DNA of 64,000 nucleotides from Neospora caninum Liverpool (Eukaryota > Apicomplexa > Conoidasida > Eucoccidiorida > Sarcocystidae): positions 2,379,964-2,443,963 of the forward strand of contig NC_018394.1 of NCBI RefSeq assembly GCF_000208865.1, written 5' to 3'. A program made the translations under genes and the position numbers. Every line of letters begins with the position of its first letter. Position 1 is the stretch's first letter. The notes under the pieces are model-generated. The model was not told where the DNA came from and made no database searches. It was given only the letters and a program-made list of their open reading frames with translations. Shown piece after piece: positions 1 to 11,046 of this stretch.

Positions 1-3000
1 CCTGCGCCAGGCCCGCGCACCCGCAAGGCGTGTCTCCGCTCGGCTTCCATGGCCATCCCGACAGCCCTGGCAGCTTGGCGGGAAGCCTCCGCGAGGGGCG
101 CCCCGAGCACGCACTTCGGCGACCCGAGCCGGCGGGTCCCGGTCCGCTCCCTCGCCCCGCCTCGCCCTGTCTCCGGCCCGCCGGTCGCCTCAGCGTCGCG
201 GGTCGCGGCGACTTGTGCAGCCCCTTCGAGAGCAGGAGAGGCCGCGGCTCCAGTCGTCGTGTTTCGATAAGCCTCCGGGGCCTTCGCCTCGAGGCGACGC
301 AAGTCACGGACGACCGCGGAGGCGTACAGCTTCAGAGGATCCTCATCCGCGTCTCCAGGTCGACAGCAGCACAGGGCGAGGAGACTGGCGAGCCGGCTGC
401 GCTTGAAGGGGCCGGATCGGTAGTTTGCGAATTCCTTCAGTTGATGCAGATGGAGAGAGAAGACGAACCGCGCGTCGAGCGCGCATGCAGGCAGAAAGGC
501 CAAAAGCGAGCCGCAGACATGCACGCATCGAGCCGCCTCCGCATACACTCTGCCTGCAGCGAACCGCGCACCTTTCGCAGCTAGCTGCGACGCGAGCGTG
601 GCGTCCACACCGCTTTCAGGGCCCGCACCCCCCAACTGCGGTGCCGCACTGGAGTCTCCAAACACCGTAGCCCACTCCTCCGTTTCTTCGCTCTCGTCTG
701 CGAGTCTCCACGTTTCCCACAAGACGTCTCGCGTCTCCACAGTCGCAAGCCCGCCCCCCGCGCCTCGCCCGTCGTCGGCCGTTTCCTCAGCTTGCCAAGA
801 GGCCTGCCGCGACGCCCGCGACGAGCTCGGCCCCGACCCGTGGGCCCCAATGGGCGTCTCGCGCGGGAGCGACGCGAACCTCTCGACGCCGTCCTGTCCC
901 GCGTCGCCAGCTCCCAGGGAATTCCGAAAGGTCTTGGACAGTGCGCGCCGAATCGAGGCGTACACGGACTCTCGCGGCCCGCCGGCGCTTTCGGTCGAGG
1001 TGCCGCGCTTCATGCGCTTTCCAGAGCCGTCGCCGTCGAACGGCGCGCCGAGCCCGCAGCCCCGAGGCGAGAATCCGACGGTTCGCGCGCCAGACTCAGA
1101 GGCGCTCGAGCGCCTGGAGCCCGAGGCGGCTGCAGCGCGAAGCGCCCGCGCCGTCTGCGACTCTTCGTGGAGCTGCCAGTAGGCGCGGCGCCTCGCGCTG
1201 CTGCTCTGTGTGCTCAACGAGGCCATGGGCCCGACAACGAGAGCCTGCGCCGCGAGGAACGCACGCCGGCGGATCCTCCCGAGCCCCGTGAGGGTTCCGC
1301 GGTCGAACGGGACGAGGGGCTCTGCGAGAAGGCCCCGGACGAGGCCGCCGTCTTCTGCTTCCGTTCGCCAGCGTCGAAGGCTTCGCTCGAGGCCCGTGAG
1401 TCCGGCCCACGAGGGCGGGAAGTCCCCGTTCGCGTGGGCCAGCAGCATCGAAGCCGCAGCGTCGCACGCAGGCTTCCCGCCACCCCCGCGGGGGGTCGAC
1501 GCGATGGAGGGCGCATGCGACGTGGGGATCGACGGGGCCTTCAGGCCCGTACAGACGGACTCGGGCGCCTCTGACCCAGTGAGGCCCTCGCGGCGGGTGG
1601 AGTCGTTCGTGGAGACACGAACCGGCAGCGACATCTTCGCCTCGAGCTTCGCGCGGTCATGAGGGAGGAACGCGTGACGAAAGGAGAAGCCTTTGCCGAG
1701 CGCAGCTGGTCCGCTGGGATTTCGGCCAGGCTCCGGGTCGCGCCCCGCGGGCCTTCGGACCCTCAGTCTGGAGCGACAGCGCGGGGCGAGCGCGAAAAAG
1801 GCCTCCGAAGCCAGGGGCCGAGACAGCCGGGAGTGATGGCACGCCAAGTACTGGATATCCGCGAAGTCGACGACGGCGCCGAGGGGGCCTGAGAGCGAGG
1901 CCAGGCGACGGCTGCGCCGGACGCGGGCCCAAAACGGCTCCACGAAGCAGGGGAGAAACGCCAAGAAGAGGCTCGAAAACGAGGCGCCAGGCGGCCGAGC
2001 GCGGGAGGGGGGGGTGAGGGCGAAACCCCGGACAAGCACGTCGCAGGCGTCCCACCCTGCGTGGGCCCCCGAGGATGAAGCCAGGTGGTCAGCGGGGCGG
2101 AAGGCCTCGATCCAGTCCGCATGCACGAGGGTCTGCCGCGCTTGGAGACGCAGAAGCAGGGCTGCGGCGGCGGTGGGAAGTTCCGGGAATCGGCGCTTGG
2201 CGAGCAGAGCGCTCGGGGGACAGGCCAGCAGCAGCACAAGCTCGTAGAAGCCCCGAGCCAAGGCGTGGAGGCGTGCGAGGCTGCACAGGAGCCCGATCGT
2301 CGCCAGCGCCTCGAGGACCAGCATCTGCCGAGCTGCAGGCTGCCGCGCAAAGAGCCGGAAGAAGAAGAAGGGGGAGAAGAAGACGAACGAAGCGTGGCGT
2401 TTGTCGCCTCCGGAGAGACTCGAAACACCCCGGCGACGGGGCGTGCCGTCGAGGTCCGGCGGGCGCAGCTGGGGGCCTTCCGACTTGGAGGGAGAGCAGA
2501 GATGAGCCGTGGACGCCGCGGAGTCGCCGCGATCGGTCCCCATCTCCACAGGGGGAGGGCTGGCGGAGAGAAACAGAGACAAGAGAGGCTGAAGCGGATC
2601 AAAAAGGGCCAAGCTGCTGCGTGCCTCGACTGCGCATGCAGACAGAGGGAGACACGTCTCAAGGAGGGCCCAGATGGCGGAAGGCGGCGACGCGAGCAGA
2701 GCTTCGTGCAGCGCTCTAAAGGACGAAGCGCGGACAAGCGTCTTCAGCCACAAGAGCCACACATCCAATGGAGGAAAAGTAGGACCAGCACAGCGAGAAG
2801 AAAAGAGGGGAGACGAAGGAGTGGCGAGTGCATCGCGGTGAGTCGCGCGTTGTGTGCAGGCATGGGAAGGTCGAAGGAAAGGGAGGAGAGAGAAGGCGGG
2901 CATGTCTGCGCAGGAACGCTTCGGGTCCTCGCAGCATGGTGTCCTCGCGTCGGAGTGCCGAGGAGGCGTTTTCACTTTGCTCGCGTATCCACCCCCGTCT

Positions 3001-4499
3001 TGTGCGTTCGCAGCAACCTCCCGCGCTCCCGCTGTATCGCAGGCTCTCCCGTCCCCCACGTCGTCGCCATCTGCCGCCCTCGTCTCCTGCGCCCTTCGGG
3101 CCCACAGGGCCCTCAACGGGGCCGCCAGGCCCGAGGGTGTCTCTCGGGTCCCGTCCGCAGTTCGTTCGTCCTTGACGAACTCTTTCACCAGAGCCGCCGC
3201 CTCGTTGTATCTCCCGAGGTGGAGACAGGCTTCAATCTCGGCCTCATAGAACTCCACAAAGGCACTGTGCCGCAGGCGCGAGCGGCGCAGCTTCTTCTCG
3301 CCCTCTGCGTCCTTGTCTCTCGTTCCTGGCCAGAGGAAGTCGTCGTCGGACTCCTCGTCGTCGCCCTCCCGACCGGGCCTTCTGTCTCTGCCTGCCTGCG
3401 AGCCTCGAAACGAGGAGCGGAGAGGGACGGCCAGCGTGGAGCAAAGCTGGTGGAGGAGAGAAGATGAGCTTTTCTGGAAGCTGGCGGACGTGCCGGCGTG
3501 CTCGTGAGGCGCACAGGAGGCGAACGACGAGGCGAGAACGCCAGGCGGAGACCCGTTCGAAGACAGCCCCTCGCAGACGCTTCCTCTCGAGGCCCCGGCT
3601 CCAGGAAACACAAGATCAGGGAGCGAATCCGAGAGCTGTCTCGCCCCGGACTCAGGCGGCGCGGCGTCAGGCTGACTCGAGATCAGCACGTGAGGCGCCT
3701 CGAGGCCACCGTCCCGCGGGGAACCGTCCGACGAGTCGGGTTGCCCCGCTCCGGGTTGTCCCGTCCCCGCCTCGAGGGGTTTTGGTGGGACTTCTGAGGC
3801 GGGGGCGACGGGACAGAGAGACGACGCATGCGCGCTCTCGTCATTTCCGGAGTCCCTTCCGTGACTCCCCTTCCGCTCTTCGTGGCCGCGTTCCCTTCCG
3901 CTTTTTCCGTCTTCGGCCAGGTGCTTGCAGGCTGTGCCGCCCTGTGCGGGTTCCCTGAGGCGCTGCGGGAGCGCCGAGGCCGGGACCAGCAGTGCCTTTC
4001 GAAGTTCTTCAGAGAGGCTGTAGATAGCCTCCCAGTGCGCCTCTGCATGGGCAACTCGCAGGTGTTGGAGACAAGTGGAGACGCAGCGTGCGACGCTCGG
4101 CAGGCTGAGGATGTCGCGGGACTGTCGGGCGGATGGCCCCGGGAGGGGAAAGCGCGAGCGTCTCGCTGAATCGAAGCCTTGCGCAGGACTCTCGCTCTTT
4201 TCAAGAGGGTAACTCGGCCACAGGGCAGCCGCGCGGTCGAGGTGACTGCCTGGGGAGCTCGCGGGCGGCGCCGCTGCACTGGGCGCCAGGCTGCTGGGTC
4301 TGAGTCCATCTGGACTCGCAGACGGCAGTGAGGAAGGGAATTGCCCCGAGAGGAGAGCGGAGCTGTGGACGGGGGCGAGACAAAACGGAGAGGCAGACTG
4401 AGCAGGAAGGTGAGGAGCGAAGGAAGAAGGCAGCGGCGTGTGGCTAGCATCGGGCGCGCCAGCTTCTGCCTCGGAGGCGCCGCCAAACAAGGCATCCAT
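1..4499 (-). CDS. Large unrecognised protein, C-terminus off the left edge
   Basis: Reading the minus strand from the ATG at 4499-4497, one frame stays open for about 1,499 codons to the left edge, so the gene is truncated by the window. The protein starts MDALFGGASEAE, followed by about 110 residues rich in Ser, Pro and Ala. A helical block follows (QHLRVAHAEAHWEAIYSLSE near 4060-4010), then an acidic stretch (GDDEESDDDF near 3365-3335) and a second helical block (FYEAEIEACLHLGRYNEAAA near 3255-3200) that reads like a TPR-type helix pair. More Leu/Ala-rich helices lie at about 2750-2150, and the last part is Ser/Arg-rich. I do not recognise the family; a helical scaffold or solenoid is an inference. 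The segment about 3080-2740 is low-quality sequence ending in a pyrimidine-rich run, so it may be an in-frame intron. Opposite-strand frames here are shadows of this gene. Confidence 0.72.
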   Translation of the reverse strand, partial: MDALFGGASEAEAGAPDASHTPLPSSFAPHLPAQSASPFCLAPVHSSALLSGQFPSSLPSASPDGLRPSSLAPSAAAPPASSPGSHLDRAAALWPSYPLEKSESPAQGFDSARRSRFPLPGPSARQSRDILSLPSVARCVSTCLQHLRVAHAEAHWEAIYSLSEELRKALLVPASALPQRLREPAQGGTACKHLAEDGKSGRERGHEERKGSHGRDSGNDESAHASSLCPVAPASEVPPKPLEAGTGQPGAGQPDSSDGSPRDGGLEAPHVLISSQPDAAPPESGARQLSDSLPDLVFPGAGASRGSVCEGLSSNGSPPGVLASSFASCAPHEHAGTSASFQKSSSSLLHQLCSTLAVPLRSSFRGSQAGRDRRPGREGDDEESDDDFLWPGTRDKDAEGEKKLRRSRLRHSAFVEFYEAEIEACLHLGRYNEAAALVKEFVKDERTADGTRETPSGLAAPLRALWARRAQETRAADGDDVGDGRACDTAGAREVAANAQDGGGYASKVKTPPRHSDARTPCCEDPKRSCADMPAFSLLPFLRPSHACTQRATHRDALATPSSPLFSSRCAGPTFPPLDVWLLWLKTLVRASSFRALHEALLASPPSAIWALLETCLPLSACAVEARSSLALFDPLQPLLSLFLSASPPPVEMGTDRGDSAASTAHLCSPSKSEGPQLRPPDLDGTPRRRGVSSLSGGDKRHASFVFFSPFFFFRLFARQPAARQMLVLEALATIGLLCSLARLHALARGFYELVLLLACPPSALLAKRRFPELPTAAAALLLRLQARQTLVHADWIEAFRPADHLASSSGAHAGWDACDVLVRGFALTPPSRARPPGASFSSLFLAFLPCFVEPFWARVRRSRRLASLSGPLGAVVDFADIQYLACHHSRLSRPLASEAFFALAPRCRSRLRVRRPAGRDPEPGRNPSGPAALGKGFSFRHAFLPHDRAKLEAKMSLPVRVSTNDSTRREGLTGSEAPESVCTGLKAPSIPTSHAPSIASTPRGGGGKPACDAAASMLLAHANGDFPPSWAGLTGLERSLRRWRTEAEDGGLVRGLLAEPLVPFDRGTLTGLGRIRRRAFLAAQALVVGPMASLSTQSSSARRRAYWQLHEESQTARALRAAAASGSRRSSASESGARTVGFSPRGCGLGAPFDGDGSGKRMKRGTSTESAGGPRESVYASIRRALSKTFRNSLGAGDAGQDGVERFASLPRETPIGAHGSGPSSSRASRQASWQAEETADDGRGAGGGLATVETRDVLWETWRLADESEETEEWATVFGDSSAAPQLGGAGPESGVDATLASQLAAKGARFAAGRVYAEAARCVHVCGSLLAFLPACALDARFVFSLHLHQLKEFANYRSGPFKRSRLASLLALCCCRPGDADEDPLKLYASAVVRDLRRLEAKAPEAYRNTTTGAAASPALEGAAQVAATRDAEATGGPETGRGGARERTGTRRLGSPKCVLGAPLAEASRQAARAVGMAMEAERRHALRVRGPGA

Positions 4500-7373
4500 C
4501 GTCCCGACACACGAGGCAAATCATGGACTCATGGAGACGTAAAAAGCGGAGAAAGGAGGCACAGCCAAAAAAAGCAAAGATGCGAGAAAGAGGAACTTGC
4601 TGTAAAGGGAAGGAAAACTGGGCGAGAGGAGAGTCACCTCAAAAAGCCGGTTTTTTCATCGGTGAGATGCACACGCCGACAGGAGGGAACGGCCGAGTAG
4701 AAGAGGCTCTGATCCTTCTGCTCCATTTTGCGGGGGCGGGGGCGCGGCTTTCGCGATATGCGGTGTTTCTCGAGGTGAAACCCGAGATGAAAAAGATCGC
4801 GAAGACAAGGAGAAACGTCACAAGCTACGGCTTTAGATGAAACAGCTGGCTTGCACACGCGCTTGCCAACCGCGTGGTTCCACCGACCACGGATCCACGG
4901 CATTTTACGCGCAAAAGACCGCTTCCCAGTGACCACGTGCGTAAACGGCGTTTTCCTGCAGACGAAAACACCCTCCAAAAAGACACAACACCGAATCAAG
5001 AAATTCGTAACGGACCGCCTTTACCCCCTTGGGGTGACATGTTCCGCCGTTTTTCGTGGCAGGCAGAGGGTATATATATATATATATATACAGGGAGCTA
5101 GCAAGTCCAGCCTGGCTCTTGGAGGGTGACGGTTCTTTGCCCGGTCGGGCCCGTCCAACGGAGTGGAGCTTGTATTCATTAAGCAAAGAGACCCCGCGGT
5201 TTCTCAGTAGTGCCAGGAGGTTCCGTGAAGACATGGCTGCGGCGGGTAAAACGCGGTTGTCGCTGCGTCCTGGTGTGGTCATGCCAGGGGAGACGATCCG
5301 AACAGAAATGACTCAACCCTACCGGCGCTTTAAAGCCTCTGTCGGGGCCCCACAAACGGTCACTCGCGAATCCAGAGCAGAACTTTGTGCAGCGTCTGTG
5401 GTGGTGCGTTCGAACAGTTCCCTCCTCAGATGAAACGAAGCCAGCCAGGGGGATTCCTCCACGAAGTTTGCGGCGAGAAGGGACTTGGGTCTTCCGCGCG
5501 CGCCACAGTCCGGTGTGTACAAATACACCGGCTTCGCCCCCAGCGCACGCGTTCCGCGAAGAAACAGTGAGCAGAAACAGAGAGACTCGCGGTACAGAGA
5601 GACATGAAAGGGGTAGAGTCGCAAAAGTGGAAACAGCAGTCTAGCTCTGAGGTGATCCTTGTAGCCGGTGTGCCGCCGCGAGGCAGGCATTAAGACAAAT
5701 CCGCACCTCAGCAGAAAAGTTGACGCCCTCTTGCCGAAGAAGGCCTGACACGCCTTGCTGGGAACTAAACGCGTCGAGGTTCCTTGGGAGGAAATCTGTC
5801 TGTTGCATATGAGCGGGAAAAAAAGCGTACTCTTTCTTAAAGTGTCTGACGATTCCGATTCGACAGAACACGACGTACCAACGCAAACAAGAGTCCCCTC
5901 CTTTGAACACCAGGCCACAGTTCTCGATCGCGAGGAAAGACACCGCCTAGACTATCCTTTCGGCTCGTACGATCCAGGTGCTCCGTGGCGAGCCTGGCGT
6001 CTGCCAACTTAGTGGTTTGCTTGCCTGCAATCTACTTTCGCGCTTCGGAAGGTCCCTTGGCCCCCCCGCGTTTTCTTCAAAACGGACTCCAGAGGGTGTA
6101 TGCCTGACGAGGCTCGAAGCAGTCCTCTGTTTTTGGGGCTGCTCTGGAACATAGAAATCCTGATTTCCTTCGAATGTGCAGAAACCGTTCACGTCGCCTT
6201 CCTTGCGTAGTCTGCATTTTAAAGTGGTTGGGTCGGCACGAGCAAGAACGGACACCAGTGGAGGGAAGGCCTCACTTTTTCGCTGCTCCTGTTCAGCGTA
6301 ACACATCAAATTCCTCCTTCCCACGTCGGAGTGTGAGGCATCCAGATGGACAGCAGCTTAAGCACCGCCGCCAGACACGCAAAGAAAGGGAGAAGGAGGA
6401 AAGAGAGGCGCCGTAGGCTCTTATCTTCTCCCTTCTCTCGCGCACCCCCCCGGCTTACCCCGAAGCAAGGACCACCCGGGCGCGACGTCAGCTACGAAGA
6501 ACACGCGATATTTTAATTCAATGCATATGATTCAAACGAATAGAACAGGAACTGTGCCAAGTGCAGACATGCATCCACGCATATTTTGGATCGGCGCATA
6601 TATATCGTTCTATAGCCCCTTCCGTTCCGTGGAGCTCTTGTCTATATTCCGAGGTATGTGGAGGTTTCGCGTCGATGTATGGACATGCGTAGCAGGCAAC
6701 ACACCGTAGGCAAGCGGGGATTCTTTAACTAACGGAACACCTGCATTATGGAGACTGGGAGACAGAGATCGCGAATTGTGTCTCCAGGAGCCGGTTCACA
6801 AAGACACAGCTTGTGGTTTGATTCAGCGCAAATCCGTCCTCCGACATTTCGTTGGAGTTTCACCGCTTAGGCTCGTCAGTTTCGGCTCCGCGTGCTCTTT
6901 GACGGACTCTCGTCTCCTTTCCTGGGCACGCCGTTCTCCGGTGGGGCGCTTTGGCGTTCGATCTGTTTCATGTTCTTCCCGTCCAAAAAAACGGACGAGT
7001 GGGCAAGATTGCGCAAACAACCGTCTAAGCATGTGTGTTTGTACATGCTGCTCTCGCACGTAATACACAGATAGATTTAAATACCTGTATGAACGGATTC
7101 TTGTGTGTAAACGGCCCCGCGGATTCCCTTCACGTGCATATAAACGGTCGGCGTTGAAACTGTGGGAACGAACCTCTTTCTTGTTCCCTCCTTCCATCCT
7201 TGTACACTTTTTGCTACCGCGAACGTGGTGGCGATTGCTGCGCCGACCAGCTGCTGAACCCACCGCACGGGAAAAAAAGAACAAAGAACTAACAGACGAG
7301 AACCACTCTCCTTTTCCCTGGGGTCTTTATTGCGGGCGTCGTCGTGGCCATACCCCCCGGACACAGACCGTTA
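4500..7373. other. Gene-poor interval; 5' flank of the large minus-strand gene
   Basis: No frame here has recognisable protein character or splice-consistent exons. It should hold the promoter and 5' UTR of the minus-strand gene that starts at 4499, plus the 3' end of whatever gene uses the exon at 7374-7694. A pure TA run lies at 5071-5090. Confidence 0.5.
5071..5090. repeat. (TA)10 microsatellite
   Basis: Perfect alternating TA run in noncoding sequence. Confidence 0.95.
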
Positions 7374-7694
7374 TTATCTTTTCTTCGACGATGCGACGCT
7401 GCGGGAGTCGAAAAAAGCCGGTTCCTTCACGGGGTCTGTGTATCTAGCAACGGGTGTCTCTGCACAGTCGATCCTATATCCAGTTTCGTGCCGCAAGGCT
7501 GCCGCCGGCTCCTTCAGATCATTCGTAGCTTCGTTGGCCGTACGATTCTCAAACGTGACAAGAAAGACAATGCAACGGTCTCTGTCCTCTTCACACAACA
7601 ATTCGCTAAGCTGAGAATCAAATGCCTCAGCAACGTCTGCCTCCCCAGAGGGTACGGCCTCCATGTTTTCGTCTTGGCTCTCGTCAACGGCCGC
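7374..7694 (-). CDS. Candidate terminal exon of an unidentified minus-strand gene
   Basis: A TTTAG acceptor at 7700-7695 opens a frame of 106 codons ending in TAA at 7376-7374. It begins AAVDESQDENMEA and contains SQLSELLCEEDRDRCIVF and TFENRTANEATNDL. The composition is acidic and amphipathic, like real coding sequence and unlike the surrounding frames. An internal ATG at the 11th codon (7664) would allow a 96-residue single-exon protein instead. Possible upstream exon sequence lies at about 7780-7870 (CVFVLNVDNPVNQECM), but I could not find a phase-consistent junction. No family is recognised. The stop lies about 700 bases upstream of the 8098 end of the isomerase gene on the same strand, so the two are tandem. 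Confidence 0.35.
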   Translation of the reverse strand, partial: AAVDESQDENMEAVPSGEADVAEAFDSQLSELLCEEDRDRCIVFLVTFENRTANEATNDLKEPAAALRHETGYRIDCAETPVARYTDPVKEPAFFDSRSVASSKKR

Positions 7695-7913
7695 CTAAAC
7701 ACAGAGAACGAAGCGCACAAAGGTTGCGACGCGTTCTTCCCTTCCTATTTCGGTGGGAGATCGGTGGGAAGGCATCGCCCACGTTTGCATCAGTCTCATA
7801 CACTCTTGGTTCACAGGGTTGTCTACGTTCAATACGAACACGCAGACTGTTGAACCACAGAGAAAGCTACCTGCGCCCACACATCTCAAACAGCCATAAA
7901 CGTATACACATCC

Positions 7914-7923
<10 letters not shown>

Positions 7924-7953
<30 letters not shown>
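7924..7953. repeat. (AT)15 microsatellite
   Basis: Pure AT run, with degenerate ATACAT/ATAT continuation on both sides (about 7905-8055). Confidence 0.93.
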
Positions 7954-7956
<3 letters not shown>

Positions 7957-8097
7957 CGTACATACATATATTCATATGTCACCGATTTTCTGTCTGGCCT
8001 CTCTATGCATTGCATGCAAACGTATATACATCTATATAGATGTATATACATGCGAGACAGGCGTTTCTCAGAAGCACACCCTTTCCCGCTGCGTTCG

Positions 8098-9581
8098 TCA
8101 ACCTGGTTGGGCTGAAGAGTAGACAGTGGAGCCGCGGCTATAACGGGGGCGGAGACTGTTGCTTGCGGGTCTGACACGCACCCTTTCGAACCCGCACGGG
8201 TCCAGCAAGCTTACCCTCTGCATAACCAGAGACGATCCCGCCGAGATGAAGAGAACCTGGCCGAAATGAAGAGGAAGCGAAACTTTTTCCGCCCCGCGTT
8301 CGAGAGTCAAGGAGGTGTCGAACGGGCAGTGGAACACGAGCGCCAGGCCTGGGGCGCTGCGAAGGAGGCGGCCGCAGTCGTCGAGCTGACCAGCGGGCAG
8401 ACGCGACGACAACAAAGCGAGGAGAGGAAGCGAGAGAGATGGGGAGAGAGAGATGGGGAGAGAGGTTGAGATCGGAGGGACACAAAGCGCCGCGACGCGA
8501 GGCAAGACGGACGAGATCGGCGCGGCATGAACGTGTGAGGCAGAAGTCTCAGGTTCAGTTGACAAGCAGCCGAGGGCCTTCGCAGACTCGCCGCTATAAT
8601 ACACAACATTATGGCGAGAATCAGGGATGCCGAAAGCAGCCACGTGTTGAAAATCCTCAAACGCATTCTCACAAAAAGTGTTTCCTCACACGACGGAGGC
8701 CTTCACGCGCGGCCACATCCACCAGAGGCTCAGGTGTTTGCGTGCAGTCGCCAAAAACGAGACTGCAGCTGACGGGGAGACACACACATGACGTGATGCC
8801 TTTGCTTCTAGGATTCGACGCAGGCCACGCTCTGCCTTGCCATTTCTGCACGTACCTTCTGTCCTCTCGCGACGCAGAGTTTGTACACTTGGAAGTCGGA
8901 GAGTCCCTCGACGAGGGGATCGTAGACCGCGACGTGTCCCCGGTCCGACGCCTCCTGTCTCCTGGACCCTGCCGCGCCACAGTCGCCAAGAACGGGCTCG
9001 GGGACAACGCGGCTGTACGTCCCCTGGATATCGAAGCGGAGCGAAGAACAGAGCAGATCCACGTCTGTGTGTTTCGAGGTGAGGCCGCCGCGTATCACGT
9101 TGTCTGAGTTGGCCATGCATTCCAGGCAGTGTCCTGAGAAGACAGGGACGGGAGGGAGAGGAGACGGGTAGTCGAGGAGCTGCAGCGCGGGGCGGAGGGC
9201 CGCGAACCTAGAGAAGTTCAGGATGGTTGCGGGTCAACTGGCCGACAGAGGAAGATCTCCGAAACATGTGTACACACATCTCGAGACAGAGAGATCCGCA
9301 TGGATCAGGATTCACTTGGCACACACTGGAGTGCATCGCTCGGAGACAGAAAGACATTATCGAGTCAGCGCCACACGCACCGACAGACCAGAAGCTTGAC
9401 CGAACGGTGTATAGGCGACAACACCGGCAAACGCTAGGTTTCACACGCGAATCGAATTGCGAGCGTTCACAAGTTGATCAGATAACGGGACGAGAGACAC
9501 ATCACACAAAGCAGTTTCCGCGTTGACACGACAGTGACGCGACCATGTGGATATATCTATATCTATATCTATATATATATC

Positions 9582-9619
<38 letters not shown>

Positions 9620-11046
9620 GGTGGTGGGGTGCACGGCGGTGCCGCGGCTAGATGCCCCAGTGACGAGCACCCATGTTGACGTTTGTCTACGCTTGGTTCT
9701 CGCCAGCGGGCGCCCCGACGTCCTCGAGGGACACAGGAACCGACCTCAGCACGCGCCCCACCTGATAGGTAGCAATGAGGGATGTTTGGGCCGATGAAGA
9801 TTCCATCGCCGCTGTTTAGGTGGACATAGTTGAGGCAGAACGCGGCAAAGACGCCGGGATCTGGCCCGTGGGCTGCATGCAGACGCAAGGCCACGGCGTT
9901 TGCCGTCCGGAGGGACTCCTGTTCCTCTTCTGACAGGGAAGCCGCCGCAGGGGGGAGACCCTCCGCATGGAGTCGGTCGATCAGCGCCGCGAGCGCGGCC
10001 GTAAAGGTGTCTCGGGGCAGGCGCAAGATTTTGGCGAAGAGCGTTTTCAGAAGTTCGGCGTGTTGCGCCGTTCTGGGGACGGCGGGCGCTCCGGACTGTT
10101 TCGCCTGGCGCCACTGGTCAAGCAGCGCGCGAGCGCCCGACGCCTGTAGGAAGGCGTCGCCCAGAGCGTCTTTCAGTTCAGGAGTGTGCTGAATGAAGAG
10201 GACCAGTTCCTCGACGGCGCGAAAGCCGCAAAGAGCTTCGAAGGGTCCCACGGCGATCGCCAGTTCCGGCTTGTGGTTCGAGTCGGGGAAGTGCTGAGGA
10301 CGTCGCCGGTGCAAAAATTCCGCGAGATGTTTGTCGGGGTGCGACTGGATGCTCAGCGGCTTCTGCACAGAGAGTATCTTGAAGAGAAACGGGAGATGGC
10401 TCTCGCCTCCCATGAACTGTGGACTCGAAGCCATGAAGACCGGCAGCGGACAACCCACAAACGCTTCGGCGAGACTGCGGCGCCGACTGAGAGGAAAGTC
10501 CGGAGTTCCGCCTCCGCACTCAGAAGAGGCGCCGCTCGTACCCCTCAGCCACCGGCTCAGACAGGCCGACCGCAAGTCGCCGCTGCTTCCTCGCTTCACC
10601 CCGCGCCGTGGCCCGCCTTCAGGGGCTCCCTCGTCTGTGCGCAGCTCCATATGCGACAGGGAAAAGGAGCGAGCAGCCAGTTCGTCTGTCTTTTTGACAA
10701 CCGCGGGATCGTTAAAGCAGCTGATGACGCGATTCGGGCCGCTATGGTGCGCTCCCATCCAAAGCTCGGCGAACGGCCTGGTTCTCTGACACGCCGACTC
10801 GGACGTCGTCGACGGCCGTCGCCTCAGTCCCTCCGCATGGTTCGCGGTAAGCAAGGCGTCCCAGGCGTCGCCTGCAGCAGCAGTCTCTCGCGTCTTTGCC
10901 ACGGCTGCAAACTTTGCGACGAGAGAGGAAGACGCCGGCATCCCCCAGTCGTAGTGCTGGACAAACGGCGCGAGTTGAACCGCGATAGGCGATCTGTGGC
11001 AGCACTGCACGGCGTGCACCGGTCCAGGCGCTGGAGACGCCTCCAT
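8098..11046 (-). CDS. MPI: Mannose-6-phosphate isomerase, type I (three exons)
   Basis: Interconverts fructose-6-phosphate and mannose-6-phosphate in the cytosol, supplying GDP-mannose for GPI anchors and glycans. Exons 11046-9762, 9133-8856 and 8385-8098 join in phase (1, then 0) to give 616 residues. Visible landmarks are FVQHYDWG near the N-terminus, AELWMGAH, the metal-binding pair in LSIQSHPDKHLAEF, the metal-ligand Glu in NHKPELAIAV, the His in GPNIPHCYLSG at the first junction, and the catalytic Arg region CMANSDNVIRGGLTSKH in exon 2. Exon 3 gives the last cupin strands (HFGQVLFISAG). Family members are usually about 420-450 residues. The excess comes from low-complexity insertions, mainly after the AELW motif and in exon 2. 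A second in-frame ATG at 11208 would add 54 residues; I chose 11046 because the intervening residues have no family counterpart. Confidence 0.9.
9551..9618. repeat. ATCT/AT/GTAT compound microsatellite in MPI intron 1
   Basis: Degenerate ATATCT units pass into a pure AT run and then GTAT units, within the intron between the first two exons of the isomerase gene. Confidence 0.9.

Noticed and set aside
792..1574. 260-codon plus-strand frame
   Set aside because: Arg/Pro/Ala-rich antisense shadow typical of high-GC coding sequence.
1763..2737. 324-codon minus-strand frame rich in Ser, Pro and Arg
   Set aside because: It is an alternative frame of the same strand as the large gene. The chosen frame is longer, continuous from 4499 to the edge and has protein-like hydrophobic helices.
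2085..3467. 460-codon plus-strand open frame
   Set aside because: Antisense to the minus-strand frame starting at 4499. Composition is Arg/Gly-rich without domain, and the opposite strand shows helix periodicity and acidic blocks.
5319..5918. 199-codon minus-strand frame
   Set aside because: No domain, no splice context, mixed composition; probably chance in a gene-poor interval.
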